DNA from: Nonomuraea turcica
Lineage (GTDB): Bacteria; Actinomycetota; Actinomycetes; Streptosporangiales; Streptosporangiaceae
NCBI RefSeq assembly: GCF_030718205.1
Contig: NZ_JAUZQF010000002.1
Span: 620,001 to 684,000, forward strand
Length of the DNA: 64,000 nucleotides
Direction of reading: 5' to 3'
Position 1 is the first letter of the stretch. Each line of letters starts with the position of its first letter. Positions 1 through 8,930 of the stretch are shown in pieces. The notes beneath the pieces were generated by a model. The model was not told the origin of the DNA. It made no database searches and saw nothing but the letters and a program-made list of their open reading frames with translations. A program made the position numbers and the translations under genes.

Positions 1-243
1 GGCGTTGGAATCCACACCGAGGGCGGCTTGGGCGATCGCGCCGGTCAACACGATCACCAGCACCGCCATCGGCGCTCGCCTCCGCCACGCCAGAGGCAGA
101 CCCATGACCAGCCCGGCGACGGCCACCAACGGCCGGGGGCCTCCTACGACGACGCCGGACCACACCTCCACCTGGGCCAGGCCCGCGATGCCCAGCGCCA
201 CCAGCGCATCACGCCGGTCCAGCGATTCGGAGAGCCTGGCCAT
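1..243 (-). CDS. Sensor histidine kinase, N-terminal membrane part (partial)
   Basis: The minus strand is open from an ATG at 241-243 to the window edge (81 codons, no stop). The protein starts MARLSESLDRRDALVALG and then alternates hydrophobic stretches with a GGPRPLVAVAGLVMGLPLAWRRRAP segment (split here by eye into two membrane spans), ending in a further span (MAVLVIVLTGAIAQAAL). This layout is familiar from the membrane-anchored N-terminus of actinobacterial NarL/LuxR-type two-component sensor kinases. The kinase core lies outside the window, so the assignment rests only on the transmembrane pattern. No partner regulator is visible downstream of the start, since the gene reads out of the window. 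Confidence 0.5.
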   Translation of the reverse strand, partial: MARLSESLDRRDALVALGIAGLAQVEVWSGVVVGGPRPLVAVAGLVMGLPLAWRRRAPMAVLVIVLTGAIAQAALGVDSNA

Positions 244-426
244 GAGTTGACGATAGACCGCTGCCGACCTGCCGCGAGTCAGTCCTGAGAGCGAGCATTT
301 CCGGCTCTCCCGTCGTCCGTTGGATTGACACCTTTCGAGCCGAGGTGCCGACGACCGCCGTAGTCGCCTGGCAGGACAGTAAGGCGTGGCCGCCATCGGG
401 GCGGTCACGACGATGGGAGGGACGTC

Positions 427-1119
427 ATGTCCGTTTTCTCCGATGCCCGCCGTCCTCGCCGGATCACCGCAGGGCTCGGCCTGCTCGGGTTCGCTGCGCT
501 GCTGGTGATCCAGGACCCGCTCGATCCGACCGGCGCAGCCGGATTCTACGACGCCTCCATCCGCCACCCGGGCCTGCTGACCGCCTCGGCGCTGATGCTG
601 CTGGCATCGGCGGTGCTCACCGTGCCGGCCATCGGCGCCGTCATCCATCAGGCTCGCGACCGCGGCTCACTGCTGGCCCATCTCGGCGGGCTGTTCACCC
701 TCCTGGGCGCGCTGGGCCACATGGGGCTCGCCACGGTCTACCTCGTCATGCGATCGCTGGCCGGCGGCGATCCAGGACAGATGCGCGCCTTTGAGGACAG
801 ACTCAACTCCGATGCGGCGCTGATGATCTTCGTCGTCCTGCTGACCAGCTTCGGCATCGGCATCGCGCTGCTGTCCTGGGCGGCGTGGCGAGCGGGCCTG
901 ATCGGCTGGTGGGCCCCGGCAATGATCACCGCCGTCGCGATCGCGCACAACGCGTTGCCCGATGACCCGCCGATGCCGGTCCAACTCGCTGCGCTGGGCG
1001 TGATCGCCGTGGTGTTCGGCCGACTCGGTGTCCGCACGCTCAGGTTGTCCGACACCGACTGGGACCACACCAGCGCGTCCGCACCAGAACCGTTCTCCAC
1101 GGCAGCCACCAGTGATTGA
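427..1119 (+). CDS. Multi-spanning membrane protein of unknown function
   Basis: A 230-aa protein with about five or six hydrophobic helices (for example GLGLLGFAALLVI, LLTASALMLLASAVLTV, GLFTLLGALGHMGLATVYLVM, ALMIFVVLLTSFGIGIALLSW, MPVQLAALGVIAVVFG). The short N-terminus is basic and the C-terminal tail is polar, consistent with cytoplasmic ends. A GGGAGGGACGTC stretch just before the ATG gives a good ribosome site. The overall shape resembles small DUF4386-like or other uncharacterised actinobacterial integral membrane proteins, but I see no diagnostic motif. It stands alone on this strand, after a divergent gap from the partial kinase gene. Confidence 0.6.
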   Translation: MSVFSDARRPRRITAGLGLLGFAALLVIQDPLDPTGAAGFYDASIRHPGLLTASALMLLASAVLTVPAIGAVIHQARDRGSLLAHLGGLFTLLGALGHMGLATVYLVMRSLAGGDPGQMRAFEDRLNSDAALMIFVVLLTSFGIGIALLSWAAWRAGLIGWWAPAMITAVAIAHNALPDDPPMPVQLAALGVIAVVFGRLGVRTLRLSDTDWDHTSASAPEPFSTAATSD

Positions 1120-1441
1120 CCCCTTTCTGGCACGGTCCGCATGCCATTGATAGGTGACGAAGGAGAACATCATGTTCCAGTGGCTCAAAGCTGCAGAGCA
1201 ACTTCGCGCAGTTCCAGGTTGACGAGCGGCTCAAGCCGCTCGTCGGCGCTGGACCACGCCGGCGTGAGCTCGTCGCAACTCCCAGCCACTGATAGCGGCC
1301 GTCGTGTCGACCCTCTGTGAATCAACGGATCGCGATACACCGACCAGCGGCTCATGGCAGGGCGAGGGGACCCTGCCGTTTGAGCTCGCGACAGTGTCCC
1401 CCGACCGTCTGCGCCTCGAAACGCACCCCGTGATGGAGAAC
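1120..1441. other. Gap with a 16-codon ORF and an 11-bp hairpin
   Basis: No long gene is visible. A strong ribosome site (GAAGGAGA) precedes ATG 1172-1174, which opens a 16-codon ORF (starts MFQWLKAAEQLR) ending at TGA 1220-1222. The stop runs into a perfect inverted repeat, GACGAGCGGCT at 1221-1231 and AGCCGCTCGTC at 1234-1244, with a two-base spacer and no T-run. This could be a small gene with a hairpin terminator or the leftover start of a deleted gene. Nothing else was recognised. Confidence 0.35.
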
Positions 1442-2661
1442 TCAGCCGAACCCGGCAGCCGTCCGGGGCCGGAACGCCCGGGCACGGAGCGCGGCCAGCG
1501 CCGCGGTCCGCCCGGCATCGGTGAGCCGGTCGCCGACCTCGTCCAGACTCCGCTGACGGCGAAGCAGCCCCAGCAGATCCAGACGGCGGTGGACCGCCCC
1601 GATGAGCCAGCCGACGTCCTCACCGGTGATCGGCTGGCCTGTGGACGGAGAATGCCAGCCCTCCCCGGCCATCGCCTCGGCCATCGCCGCGCACCGTTCC
1701 CGATATCCGACCCTGCCGGTCAGATGGAGCATCAGTGTGATCTCCACAGCGACGCCTTCGGCCTGATCGGCAGGGATCAACGCGCTCGTCACCGCTGTCC
1801 ACAGCGTCGAGCTATCGGCCGCGGCGAGCTTCTTCCCCGCCGGGGTGAGCAGCAGGCTGCGCTTGCTACGCCGTACCGCGCTCAGCTCACGGGCCAGCTC
1901 ACGCAGCGTCCACGCCTCCACGATGTCGGACTCCGAACGTGGCCGCCCGGTCAAGGTGAGCCAGCCGCTCCGCGGCCCCCTCAGGCACCCCCGGCACGGT
2001 CTCCAGCTGCGGCATGACCGCCTCAGCGAGCCGTTTGCGTGCCGGACCACGCGACATGGCCCACGTCTCCAGCCGCTCGCCGTGAATCGTCTCCAGCCAG
2101 CTCGCCCCACCCGGTACGGCATGCGGCACCGTGAGGAACTCGCGGGTGACCTGCTCGGCAACGGCCCGCCAGCCCCGCGTCCCGGGAACCAGCTCATCCG
2201 CGGCGATCGTCGCCTCCAACTGCGCGGCCGCCAACTGGAATGCGTCGTTCTCGTGCAGGCCCATCACCTTCCCCCCAGACGAGCACGCCCCCGACATCGG
2301 GCGGCTCCACCACGGACGCACTCATCGCCTTGTTCAGCGCCGTGAACCCGGACTGGCGGCTCTGGTGCCAGGCCGAGATGACCTGCGTGGTGGTGTCGGA
2401 CGCGCAGACGGCCGCATAGCGCGGCAACCCCAGATGGTGGAAGAGCGCGCCGAGCGCCGCGGCGATCTGCAGATGTTCGGCCAGATCGGTCCACCATTTC
2501 GTGGGCAGCTGATACCACAACCAGTACTGCAGGCCGTACAGAGTGACGCTGTCGAGCCCTGCGCCGAAGGTCAGCGAGCCGAACGCGGACCGGGCCGCTT
2601 CGGCCTCGCCCTTGTCCCGGCGCGCCAGCACGGCAAGCGCCTCCATGGCCTCAGGGTCCAA
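1442..2661 (-). pseudogene. Decayed gene with two frameshifts, family not recognised
   Basis: Three successive minus-strand reading frames join into one protein-like sequence. Segment 1 (2661 down to about 2275) reads MDPEAMEALAVLARR...SASVVEPPDVGGVLVWG. One extra base in the six-C run at 2271-2276 then shifts the frame to KVMGLHENDAFQLAAAQLEAT...AERLAHLD (to about 1945). A second shift at about 1900-1950 leads to SDIVEAWTLRELARELSAV...LLLTPAGKKLAAADSSTLW, ending at the stop 1442-1444. The frame is open about 120 bases further upstream of 2661 without a clear start. Two breaks make an inactive gene likely, although a sequencing error in the C-run cannot be excluded. The LLLTPAGKKL segment recalls the C-terminal domain of some pRiA4b-ORF3-family proteins, but this is weak. 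Confidence 0.5.
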
Positions 2662-2807
2662 ACGCTGGCACGCGCGCCAGGTCCCCGCCTCATGCCCCGC
2701 GACTTCCCCCTCGGTGACATCGGCCCGCCGCCACGCTGCGGGACGGAACAGTCGTGGTCGGCCGTCCGAGCAGTTCCCGAGAGGCTGGCCGCGCTACGGT
2801 CTGAGCC

Positions 2808-3389
2808 ATGCCCGAGCAGACCCCCACGCTCTTTGATCTGCCCGCCCCGGAGAGGCCTCCCGTGACCGGGTCTCATGACCCCGGCCGCTCCGGTCAGCGT
2901 TGGCGACGGACTATCACCGCGCAGGTGGTCGTCCGCAATCTCGCTGTGCTCCGCGATAAGGCGCTGGACGATTTCGACAGCGGCGCCTTCATCGAGATCG
3001 GCGACACCGATGATGAGGACCTCTCCGACACTCGGGAGGTGATCGCATCGACCGCAGAAGGAGCACTCGATTGGTTGATCGATCCGACAGCGGGGCTATG
3101 GCCGCTGATGGAGAGCGGCGCGATCCGCCTTGAGGCAGCCGAGCACGCGGTCGGACAGGTAGCCGATCGGGAGTTCCAGATCTCTTGGTCGGTCCAGGTC
3201 CAGGTGGGCGACCTCGCCGCAGTGCGAACGATCGCCGTGCACAACGCCCCCGACGCCGCGGACGAGATCAGTGGCAGCTTGGCGGCGGCGTGGAACAACG
3301 CGGCCGCCCCCGCGGCCCCGCTTACCGGCATCCCGGCGATCACCTGGACCATCACCAGCATCACCATCGAGCGGGTGACACGCCGGTGA
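2808..3389 (+). CDS. Hypothetical protein (193 aa)
   Basis: A soluble, acidic protein with actinobacterial codon use, beginning MPEQTPTLFDLPAPERPP. The first 35 residues are proline-rich and probably disordered. The rest looks like an alpha/beta domain with a central acidic stretch (IEIGDTDDEDLSDTREVI) and a beta-rich C-terminus (ISWSVQVQVGDLAAVRTIAV, AITWTITSITIERVTRR). No family recognised. It is flanked by decayed genes, so its own status is uncertain, but the frame is intact. Confidence 0.5.
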   Translation: MPEQTPTLFDLPAPERPPVTGSHDPGRSGQRWRRTITAQVVVRNLAVLRDKALDDFDSGAFIEIGDTDDEDLSDTREVIASTAEGALDWLIDPTAGLWPLMESGAIRLEAAEHAVGQVADREFQISWSVQVQVGDLAAVRTIAVHNAPDAADEISGSLAAAWNNAAAPAAPLTGIPAITWTITSITIERVTRR

Positions 3390-3573
3390 GCCATTCCCCG
3401 AGCTCGGCGCGCAGGCGCCCTGGCATGTCGTCCAGATGCTGCTCACGTCCGCCACAAGCCGGAAGCGTCCCGACATCGCCCGAGACCTCCTGAATTCGGT
3501 GATCGAGCACACGGGCGACGAACGCGTGCGGACCCGCGCGCAAGAAGTGTTGCAGGGCCTACCGGAAGGCTGA
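3388..3573 (+). pseudogene. Short coding fragment, possibly the 3' end of a broken gene
   Basis: Directly after the stop of the 193-aa gene, another + frame gives a convincing protein stretch (PWHVVQMLLTSATSRKRPD, then LLNSVIEHTGDERVRTRAQE) ending at TGA 3571-3573. There is no good start: the first ATG is at 3436-3438, inside the stretch. It may be a small gene started there, or the tail of a neighbour that lost its frame. Family unknown. Confidence 0.3.
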
Positions 3574-3598
3574 GCCGGGCATCTGGGTCAGTGCCTCG

Positions 3599-4063
3599 TC
3601 ACTCGTCATCGCCCTCACCTGCCAGAGTCCGTCTTGCCAGCGCCCGATTGATGGCATCCCGGTCGAAGGGCACCGGCTCTTCGGGGTACTCCGGGCTGTA
3701 GTCCTCGATCGGGTTGTCGCCGCGGCCATCACCGAGATCGTAGGTGTACCGCAGCACCGATCGCGGTGCGGGCAGCACCTGGTTCAACCCGCATACCTCT
3801 TCATCCCGGCACTCCTCCAACGGCCGGAAGGGGTCACTGAAGCGGCGCTTGCCGACCCTGAACACATGTAGGTGGTGATCCGACCAGCCGAACAGCCTCC
3901 GGATGATCTGGTGCAGATCACCCAGCGAGTAGTTCTCCGGAATCAGGACCCGTCGCCACACCCCGGCAACTGAGATCTTCAGCTGGTAGCCGGGAATCGC
4001 CGGTGCCGTCCGTGGCAGGACGGCCAGGAGCCGGCCCGCTTCTGGGTGCCTGCTGCCCCCGAC
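3599..4063 (-). pseudogene. pRiA4b ORF-3-like (IS1096 TnpR-like) protein, 5'-truncated
   Basis: The frame reads ...AIPGYQLKISVAGVWRRVLIPENYSLGDLHQIIRRLFGWSDHHLHVF... followed by YTYDLGDG and a C-terminal acidic tail. That is the signature of the plasmid pRiA4b ORF-3-like family (PF07929): YQLKI, VWRRV(L/I)P, H-Q-I-I...W-x-x-x-H-L-H-x-F, YxYDxGD. The family's biochemical role is not established. The frame is open up to 4063 but offers no start before the GTG at 3959-3961, which would cut into the conserved YQLKI-VWRR region. The 5' end therefore seems to be lost. It sits among other decayed genes. Confidence 0.6.
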
Positions 4064-4148
4064 TTATTCATGGAGGTCGCCGCCCATCATGTCCAGCAGG
4101 ACATACCCTCACTTCAGCCAACCAGATCAAGATTGAGAAAGATCGAGG

Positions 4149-6335
4149 CTAGAGAAGGTGCAGGTCGCGTGCGGCCTGGATTGCGGCTTTGCGGTCGCCG
4201 ACACCGAGTTTGCGGTAGATCGAGCGGCAATGTGTCTTCACGGTGTTGAGCGTCACATACAGCTCCGACGCGATGTCGCGTTGCGACATATTCGCGGGCA
4301 AGTACCGCAGGACGGCCATCTCCCGCTCCGTCAGTTGCTCAACGAGCACGGCGACTCGGCTGCCCCTCCCCTCAGCGATGCCGTGGCGAGATTCGGTGCG
4401 AGTCAAGTATCGACCTGCAACGCCAGGGTCAGGGCACCGGGCGAAGACGGACCGGGCTTCTGCAAGGAGCGGCTCTCCGGCGGAATCACCCAAGCCGACA
4501 AGCGTGTCGCCGCAGGCCGTCAGGACGAAACCAAGCGCCAGATCGGTGGACGCCCGTCTGGCCAAGTTCAGAGCGTGCAACGCGTCCGCGTGAGCGCGAG
4601 CAGGGTCGGCGCCGGTTCGCGCTCGAATCGCATACGCAGGTGCGACTCCGTGGTAGGCGGCCAGCCCGAGCTTTTGTGCAGTATCCACTGCTTCGGACGC
4701 AGCGGTCCGAGCGCTCGCTACGGAGCCGTCATCGAACTCCACAATGGCCTGGTACACGAGGGCCAAGACGTGTGCTGTTCGGAACCGTTCGGCAGCGGCT
4801 TTCTCTGCCGCGAACCGGAGGGCCCGCCTGGCTTCGTCGGCCAGCCCCGCCCAAGCGTAGGCCGCACCGGTAGCGGTCGCGAGATCGCACGAGTATGCCA
4901 CCAGTTGATCGGTCGCGGTCACCTGTCGAGCGGTGTCGAGCGCAGTGGCAACATCACCTCGGGCGAGCGAGATGTTCATGCGCAGGGAGATCGCCGGGGT
5001 CTGGTCGAAGCCCTCCGGCGCCACATCGAGCATGATGTCGAGCCAACCCTCCGAACGCGAATAACGACCGCCGATGTATTCGCACCAGCCATACAGCAGA
5101 GCGCACCACGTCTCGGTCTTCGCCACGTCGCCAAGTTGTTCGAGGAAACCCCGGAGAGTTTCGGTCTGGCCACCGGCGAGAAGCCGCGGTCCATGGACGA
5201 GCAGAAGTTGGGCCGCTTTGTGGACGTCACCGCCGGCAAGCCTATGGACGATTGCTTGGCCATGGTCGCCCTGGGATTCAAACCACGCCGCGGCGCGTGC
5301 ATGGAGGTCGGGTATCCGCTCCGGAAACGCCTGGTGCGCTTCGAGCCGAAGCAGATCGCGAAGGAGGTGGTGGTAGCGAAACCAGGTGCGGGTGCGGTCG
5401 AGACCGATCAGGAGTTGGTTCACGCTTGCGGTGTCGCTCAACCACTTCGCACCGCCGGCTGTGCCGGTGACGGAATCGACAAGGGCGCCACTGAGCTGGT
5501 CGAGGATCGATGTCTCCAGGAGGCGTTGGCGATCGTCCACATCGACCGCGGCGAGGAACTCGTCATGGAGATACTCGACAACGAGTTGATCGTCGCCTCG
5601 GAACGCTTCGATGAATTCGCTGGGGTCGGTAGCCCGTTCAAGAGAGAGACCCGCGAGCACGAGTCCGGCAGCCCAGCCTTCGGTGCGGCCACAGAGCTGA
5701 TCGACAAGAGCTCGGTCAAGCGATTGCGCCGCAGAACCGAGCAGACCGGAGGCCTCGTCGGTATCGAAGCGTAAATCGGCACCTCGAATCTCCGCGATCT
5801 GATTGCGTACTCGTAGCCGACCGAGCCGGAAGGGCGGATCGATCCGGGTGGAGAGCACGATGGTGACCTGGTGCGGGCAGAGATCGATGAGGCGTTCCAT
5901 GCCCCGCTGCACGCTAGGGTTGTCGATCAGGTGGTAGTCGTCGATGACGACAATGAGCGGGCCGGCGACTTCGGCGAGCTCGTTCACAAGAGCGGTTACA
6001 ACGACGAGGTCGTCGCCATTCGAACCGGCCACGACCCACTTCAAGTCGCTTGCGGCGATCGGGTGAGCTTGCCCGATGGCTTCGACCAGGTAGGACCAGA
6101 ACCGGGCCGGATCCGAATCGCTCTCCTCTGCCTGCAGCCACGCAACAGCTTCGGGCCGGCCGGCCAACCACGACGCCAGCAGGGTTGACTTGCCTGAGCC
6201 GGCCGGAGCGCTCACCAAGACCAAGCGGGCTTGATGGCTGTCGATGCCGGAGGCGAGGATGTCGTCGAGCCGGGACCGGCGAACAAGCTGACCGGGCACC
6301 ACGGGTGGACGCAGCTTGGTAGCCGCCAGGCTCAT
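4149..6335 (-). CDS. MalT/LuxR-family ATP-dependent transcriptional regulator
   Basis: A large regulator of the MalT (LAL/STAND) type. The N-terminus, MSLAATKLRPPVVPGQLVRRSRL, is the usual family start. A P-loop (APAGSGKST, about residues 43-51) and a Walker-B-like IVVIDDYHLID follow. The middle is helical and TPR-like, and the last ~65 residues form a LuxR HTH (LTEREMAVLRYLPANMSQRD...LYVTLNTVKTHCRSIYRKLG). Such proteins bind ATP and a small inducer, multimerise and activate transcription. I chose ATG 6333-6335 because it begins the conserved MalT N-terminus; the frame is open to a TTG at 6359. It is divergent from the genes beginning at 6442, which are plausible targets. Confidence 0.85.
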   Translation of the reverse strand: MSLAATKLRPPVVPGQLVRRSRLDDILASGIDSHQARLVLVSAPAGSGKSTLLASWLAGRPEAVAWLQAEESDSDPARFWSYLVEAIGQAHPIAASDLKWVVAGSNGDDLVVVTALVNELAEVAGPLIVVIDDYHLIDNPSVQRGMERLIDLCPHQVTIVLSTRIDPPFRLGRLRVRNQIAEIRGADLRFDTDEASGLLGSAAQSLDRALVDQLCGRTEGWAAGLVLAGLSLERATDPSEFIEAFRGDDQLVVEYLHDEFLAAVDVDDRQRLLETSILDQLSGALVDSVTGTAGGAKWLSDTASVNQLLIGLDRTRTWFRYHHLLRDLLRLEAHQAFPERIPDLHARAAAWFESQGDHGQAIVHRLAGGDVHKAAQLLLVHGPRLLAGGQTETLRGFLEQLGDVAKTETWCALLYGWCEYIGGRYSRSEGWLDIMLDVAPEGFDQTPAISLRMNISLARGDVATALDTARQVTATDQLVAYSCDLATATGAAYAWAGLADEARRALRFAAEKAAAERFRTAHVLALVYQAIVEFDDGSVASARTAASEAVDTAQKLGLAAYHGVAPAYAIRARTGADPARAHADALHALNLARRASTDLALGFVLTACGDTLVGLGDSAGEPLLAEARSVFARCPDPGVAGRYLTRTESRHGIAEGRGSRVAVLVEQLTEREMAVLRYLPANMSQRDIASELYVTLNTVKTHCRSIYRKLGVGDRKAAIQAARDLHLL

Positions 6336-6441
6336 CCCCCACATCGCGGTCACCTTCAAGAACCTACAGCCCGGATCTCACCCGGGTGAGATGGCGAGCC
6401 GTGTGAGGCCGCGTCATACCCCTCGTCGTGATGATCGAGCC

Positions 6442-6663
6442 ATGTCCCAGCCAACCACCTACGAGATCGTGATCCGAGGCCGAGTCAGCGCTCGGCTCCT
6501 GCGGCCGCTCCTCGACGACTTCACCATCGACCATGCAAACAACGGCGTCACCCGCCTGGTCGGCGACATCAGTGACGCCTCTCACCTGCACGGAGTCTTG
6601 GCCCATCTGACGTCGGTCAACATCGAAGTGATCTCCATCGCGCCCCTCGACAGCGCCCCGTAG
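6442..6663 (+). CDS. Small conserved hypothetical protein (73 aa)
   Basis: ATG 6442-6444 opens a 73-codon frame starting MSQPTTYEIVIRGRVSARLL. The pattern is a beta strand (YEIVIRGRV), a helix, a second strand (VTRLVGDI), a helix carrying LHGVLAHLTSVNI, and a final strand (EVISIAPL). I know this as a widespread actinobacterial small protein with an ACT-like beta-alpha-beta outline (Y-E-I-x-V-x-G-R... LHG(V/L)L). Function unknown. It lies 66 bases before the MDR oxidoreductase start and may be co-transcribed with it. The frame is open upstream to 6316, but that part would overlap the divergent LuxR gene. Confidence 0.6.
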   Translation: MSQPTTYEIVIRGRVSARLLRPLLDDFTIDHANNGVTRLVGDISDASHLHGVLAHLTSVNIEVISIAPLDSAP

Positions 6664-6729
6664 AGCAAACGGGCGCAGATGGCCAGGACGGCACCCGCGA
6701 AGAACACCATTAGACGAAGGGAAGCGGTC

Positions 6730-7764
6730 ATGGGATCTCAACAGCAAAACGCTGCGACAAGCGGCGCCGGCAACAGTAGGGCGACGGCGGGAAGCACGAT
6801 GCAGGCGATCGTGCAGGAAACCTACGGCTCGGCCGACGTCTTGCGCCTCGCGCGGATCACCCGACCGGAGGTCGCCGACAATGGGGTGCTCCTACGAGTG
6901 CACGCGGCAGGGCTCGATCGGGGCACGTGGCATCTGATGACGGGCCGGCCGTACCTGCTCCGCCTCGCCTTCGGAGTCCGCGGACCGAAGAACCCGGTGC
7001 CCGGGCGAGATGTCGCCGGCACGGTCGTCGCGGTCGGCTCGGCGGTGACCAAGTTCTCCGCCGGTGACGAGGTGTACGGGATCGGCCAAGGCTCGTTCGC
7101 CGAGTACGCCGTGGCCCGGGAGGACAAGCTGGCCCGCAAACCTGTGAACACCACCTTCGAGCAGGCCGCGGTGGTTCCGATCTCGGCGCTCACCGCCTTG
7201 CGGGGTGTGTGCGATGTCGGCGATGTCCAGCAGGGGCAGAAGGTGTTGATCACCGGTGCGTCGGGCGGCGTCGGCAGTTACGCCGTACAACTGGCCAAGG
7301 CCCTCGGGGCGGAGGTCACCGGCGTGTGCAGCACCACGAAACTCGACATGGTCCGATCCCTCGGCGCCGATCATGTCATCGACTACACCCGCGACGACTT
7401 CGCCGACGGTGCCCACCGCTACGACCTGATCGTCGACATCGCGGGGAGCCCCGCACTCTCACGGCTCCGCCGCGCGCTCACACCCACCGGGACGGCCGTG
7501 CTCGTCGGCGGCGAGGAGGGCGGCAACGTGACGGGACTCGACCGGCAGATGCGCGCCCTGGTCCTGTCGCCGTTCGTGCGCCAGCGGCTCACCGGTTTCA
7601 TCCCCAGGGAGCGCTCCAGCGACATCGAGCGGCTCACTCACCTCATCGAGGAGGGCAAGGTGACGCCGAGTATCGACAGATCGTACTCGCTGGATCGAGT
7701 GCCGGAGGCCATGCGCTATCTCGTTGCCGGAAGGGTGCGAGGGAAGGTCGTCATCACTGTCTGA
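6730..7764 (+). CDS. Zinc-independent MDR NAD(P)-dependent oxidoreductase (quinone-reductase-like)
   Basis: A 344-aa medium-chain dehydrogenase/reductase. The catalytic N-domain has MQAIVQETYGSADVLRL, PVPGRDVAGTVVAVG and GDEVYGIGQGSFAEYAV. The cofactor domain has the dinucleotide-binding motif GASGGVGSYAVQLAKALG and LGADHVIDYTRDDF. There are no zinc-binding cysteines, so the enzyme should reduce quinones or enones with NADPH rather than oxidise alcohols. ATG 6730-6732 is chosen because GAAGG lies 8 bases upstream; the frame is open to 6679. The first ~25 residues before MQAIVQ are polar and probably disordered. Possible target of the divergent MalT-type regulator. Confidence 0.85.
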   Translation: MGSQQQNAATSGAGNSRATAGSTMQAIVQETYGSADVLRLARITRPEVADNGVLLRVHAAGLDRGTWHLMTGRPYLLRLAFGVRGPKNPVPGRDVAGTVVAVGSAVTKFSAGDEVYGIGQGSFAEYAVAREDKLARKPVNTTFEQAAVVPISALTALRGVCDVGDVQQGQKVLITGASGGVGSYAVQLAKALGAEVTGVCSTTKLDMVRSLGADHVIDYTRDDFADGAHRYDLIVDIAGSPALSRLRRALTPTGTAVLVGGEEGGNVTGLDRQMRALVLSPFVRQRLTGFIPRERSSDIERLTHLIEEGKVTPSIDRSYSLDRVPEAMRYLVAGRVRGKVVITV

Positions 7765-7939
7765 GCCAACCTCGCCGGTCTCCGCATACCTCGCGGTCCA
7801 CGAAGTCACGATCGTCACCGGGGTCACCAAACGCCAAGAGTGAGGGCGCCAACCGAGTCATCAAACTGCTCGCCGTCGAAGGATCGTTGGGCGGGCGAAT
7901 TTCTCATCAAGCAAAAAACTTAGAAAGGACAGTCCAGTT

Positions 7940-8558
7940 ATGACAACCCGAAGGATCGCTGTCGCGGTGGGAGCCCTGTTCGTCTTCCAGATGATCTCGG
8001 CCATGATCGGCACTACGCTCACCCAGGCATTCATCAACGGTAACCCCGACAAAACGGCGCTGACAGCCGGCGTAGCGCTCATGATGTGCTCGGGCCTGGC
8101 GGTGGTAGGAATCGGCCTCCTCATGTACCAAGTCCTTAAGGGCTTCAACCAAAAGCTGGCCCTCTGGTACCCGGTAATGAGGGTTGTCGAGTTCGCGGTC
8201 TCCGCCGCCTGCGGCATCTACCTGCTGACCCAGCTGCAAGCCGTCCCCAATACGATGTTGTGGGTATACATTCCCACGGCTATCGGCGGCCTGGTGTTCA
8301 CCTACCTGCTGTTCGTTTCAAGAATAGTCCCTCGGCCCATCGCGGCCCATCGCGGCCCTCGGGCTCATCGGCTACGCCCTGCTTCTGCTGGGAGTGCCGC
8401 TGGAGCTCCTCAGTGTCCTGGACATGGACATGGGGCCAGGCATGATCTTGCTGGCCCCGGGCGGGTTGTTCGAAGTCCTGGTCCTGCCCATCTGGCTCTT
8501 TGCCAAGGGCTTCAACCTGCCTCAGGCGTTTCGACAGGCGCGGGTTCGCGCGGCGTAG
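7940..8558 (+). pseudogene. DUF4386-like membrane protein, frameshifted by a 10-bp duplication
   Basis: The first frame gives MTTRRIAVAVGALFVFQMIS and further membrane spans up to FVSRIVPRPIAA (about residue 136). A tandem duplication of CCCATCGCGG (8336-8345 and 8346-8355) then shifts the frame. Removing one copy restores RPIAALGLIGYALLLLG, continuing through two more spans to the stop at 8556-8558, about 200 aa in total. This matches the size and TM layout of DUF4386-type proteins. The unshifted frame runs on as nonsense to 8641. It is either a recent slippage mutation or an assembly artefact. A hairpin terminator follows the true stop. Confidence 0.7.
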
Positions 8559-8583
8559 CCAACCGGCCCGTGTTTGCTCAGGT

Positions 8584-8615
8584 CCCGGCGGATTTCCCCG
8601 CCGGGGGCTTCTTTT
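8584..8615 (+). terminator. Rho-independent-like terminator
   Basis: CCCGGCGG (8584-8591) and CCGCCGGG (8598-8605) form an 8-bp GC stem with loop ATTTCC, followed by GGCTTCTTTT. It lies 26 bases after the restored stop of the DUF4386-like gene, where a terminator is expected. Confidence 0.7.
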
Positions 8616-8730
8616 GCGACATCGCCGGCGGCCCCGCATGAGGATCATGATCGGGGCCTCGAAGTCGTGTGAGCTGCCGCTCCCGGGATCGCCGTAGTTT
8701 CCCGATGTGGCCGCGTCGCCGAGTCCTGCC

Positions 8731-8853
8731 CACCTGAGACCTATCGCGCTGGACGACGGGGCGTTCGCCGGCGTCGACGACTCCCGGGCCAAGTGCCTCG
8801 GCCTGCTGGCCAGGTTCGACATGGACGTGGTGATGATCAGCGAACGTGAATGA
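8731..8853 (+). pseudogene. Remnant resembling the C-terminus of a TIGR02680-type SbcC/Wadjet-like ATPase
   Basis: In the 315-base gap 8616-8930 one + frame reads LRPIALDDGAFAGVDDSR followed by AKCLGLLARFDMDVVMISERE, then a stop at 8851-8853. From memory, the D-(D/E)-x-F-A-G-V-D-D-x-R ... D-x-D-x-V-M-x-S-x-x-E pattern matches the Walker-B/D-loop end of TIGR02680 SMC-like proteins, which continue past E-W. No start and no body of the gene is present, so this would be a scar of a lost locus. The rest of the gap shows nothing recognisable. Confidence 0.35.
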
Positions 8854-8930
8854 GGCCAAGCCATATCATTGACCAGAGGTTCAAGGAGGCAAAGAGTCGA
8901 GCACTGCCTGCATTTATCGGATAAGAAGCC

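Noticed and set aside
4158..5774. 538-codon + ORF
   Set aside because: Antisense of the LuxR/MalT regulator, which has a P-loop and an HTH.
8336..8355. Programmed ribosomal frameshift
   Set aside because: The shift is caused by an exact 10-bp tandem duplication; no slippery sequence or pseudoknot is seen.
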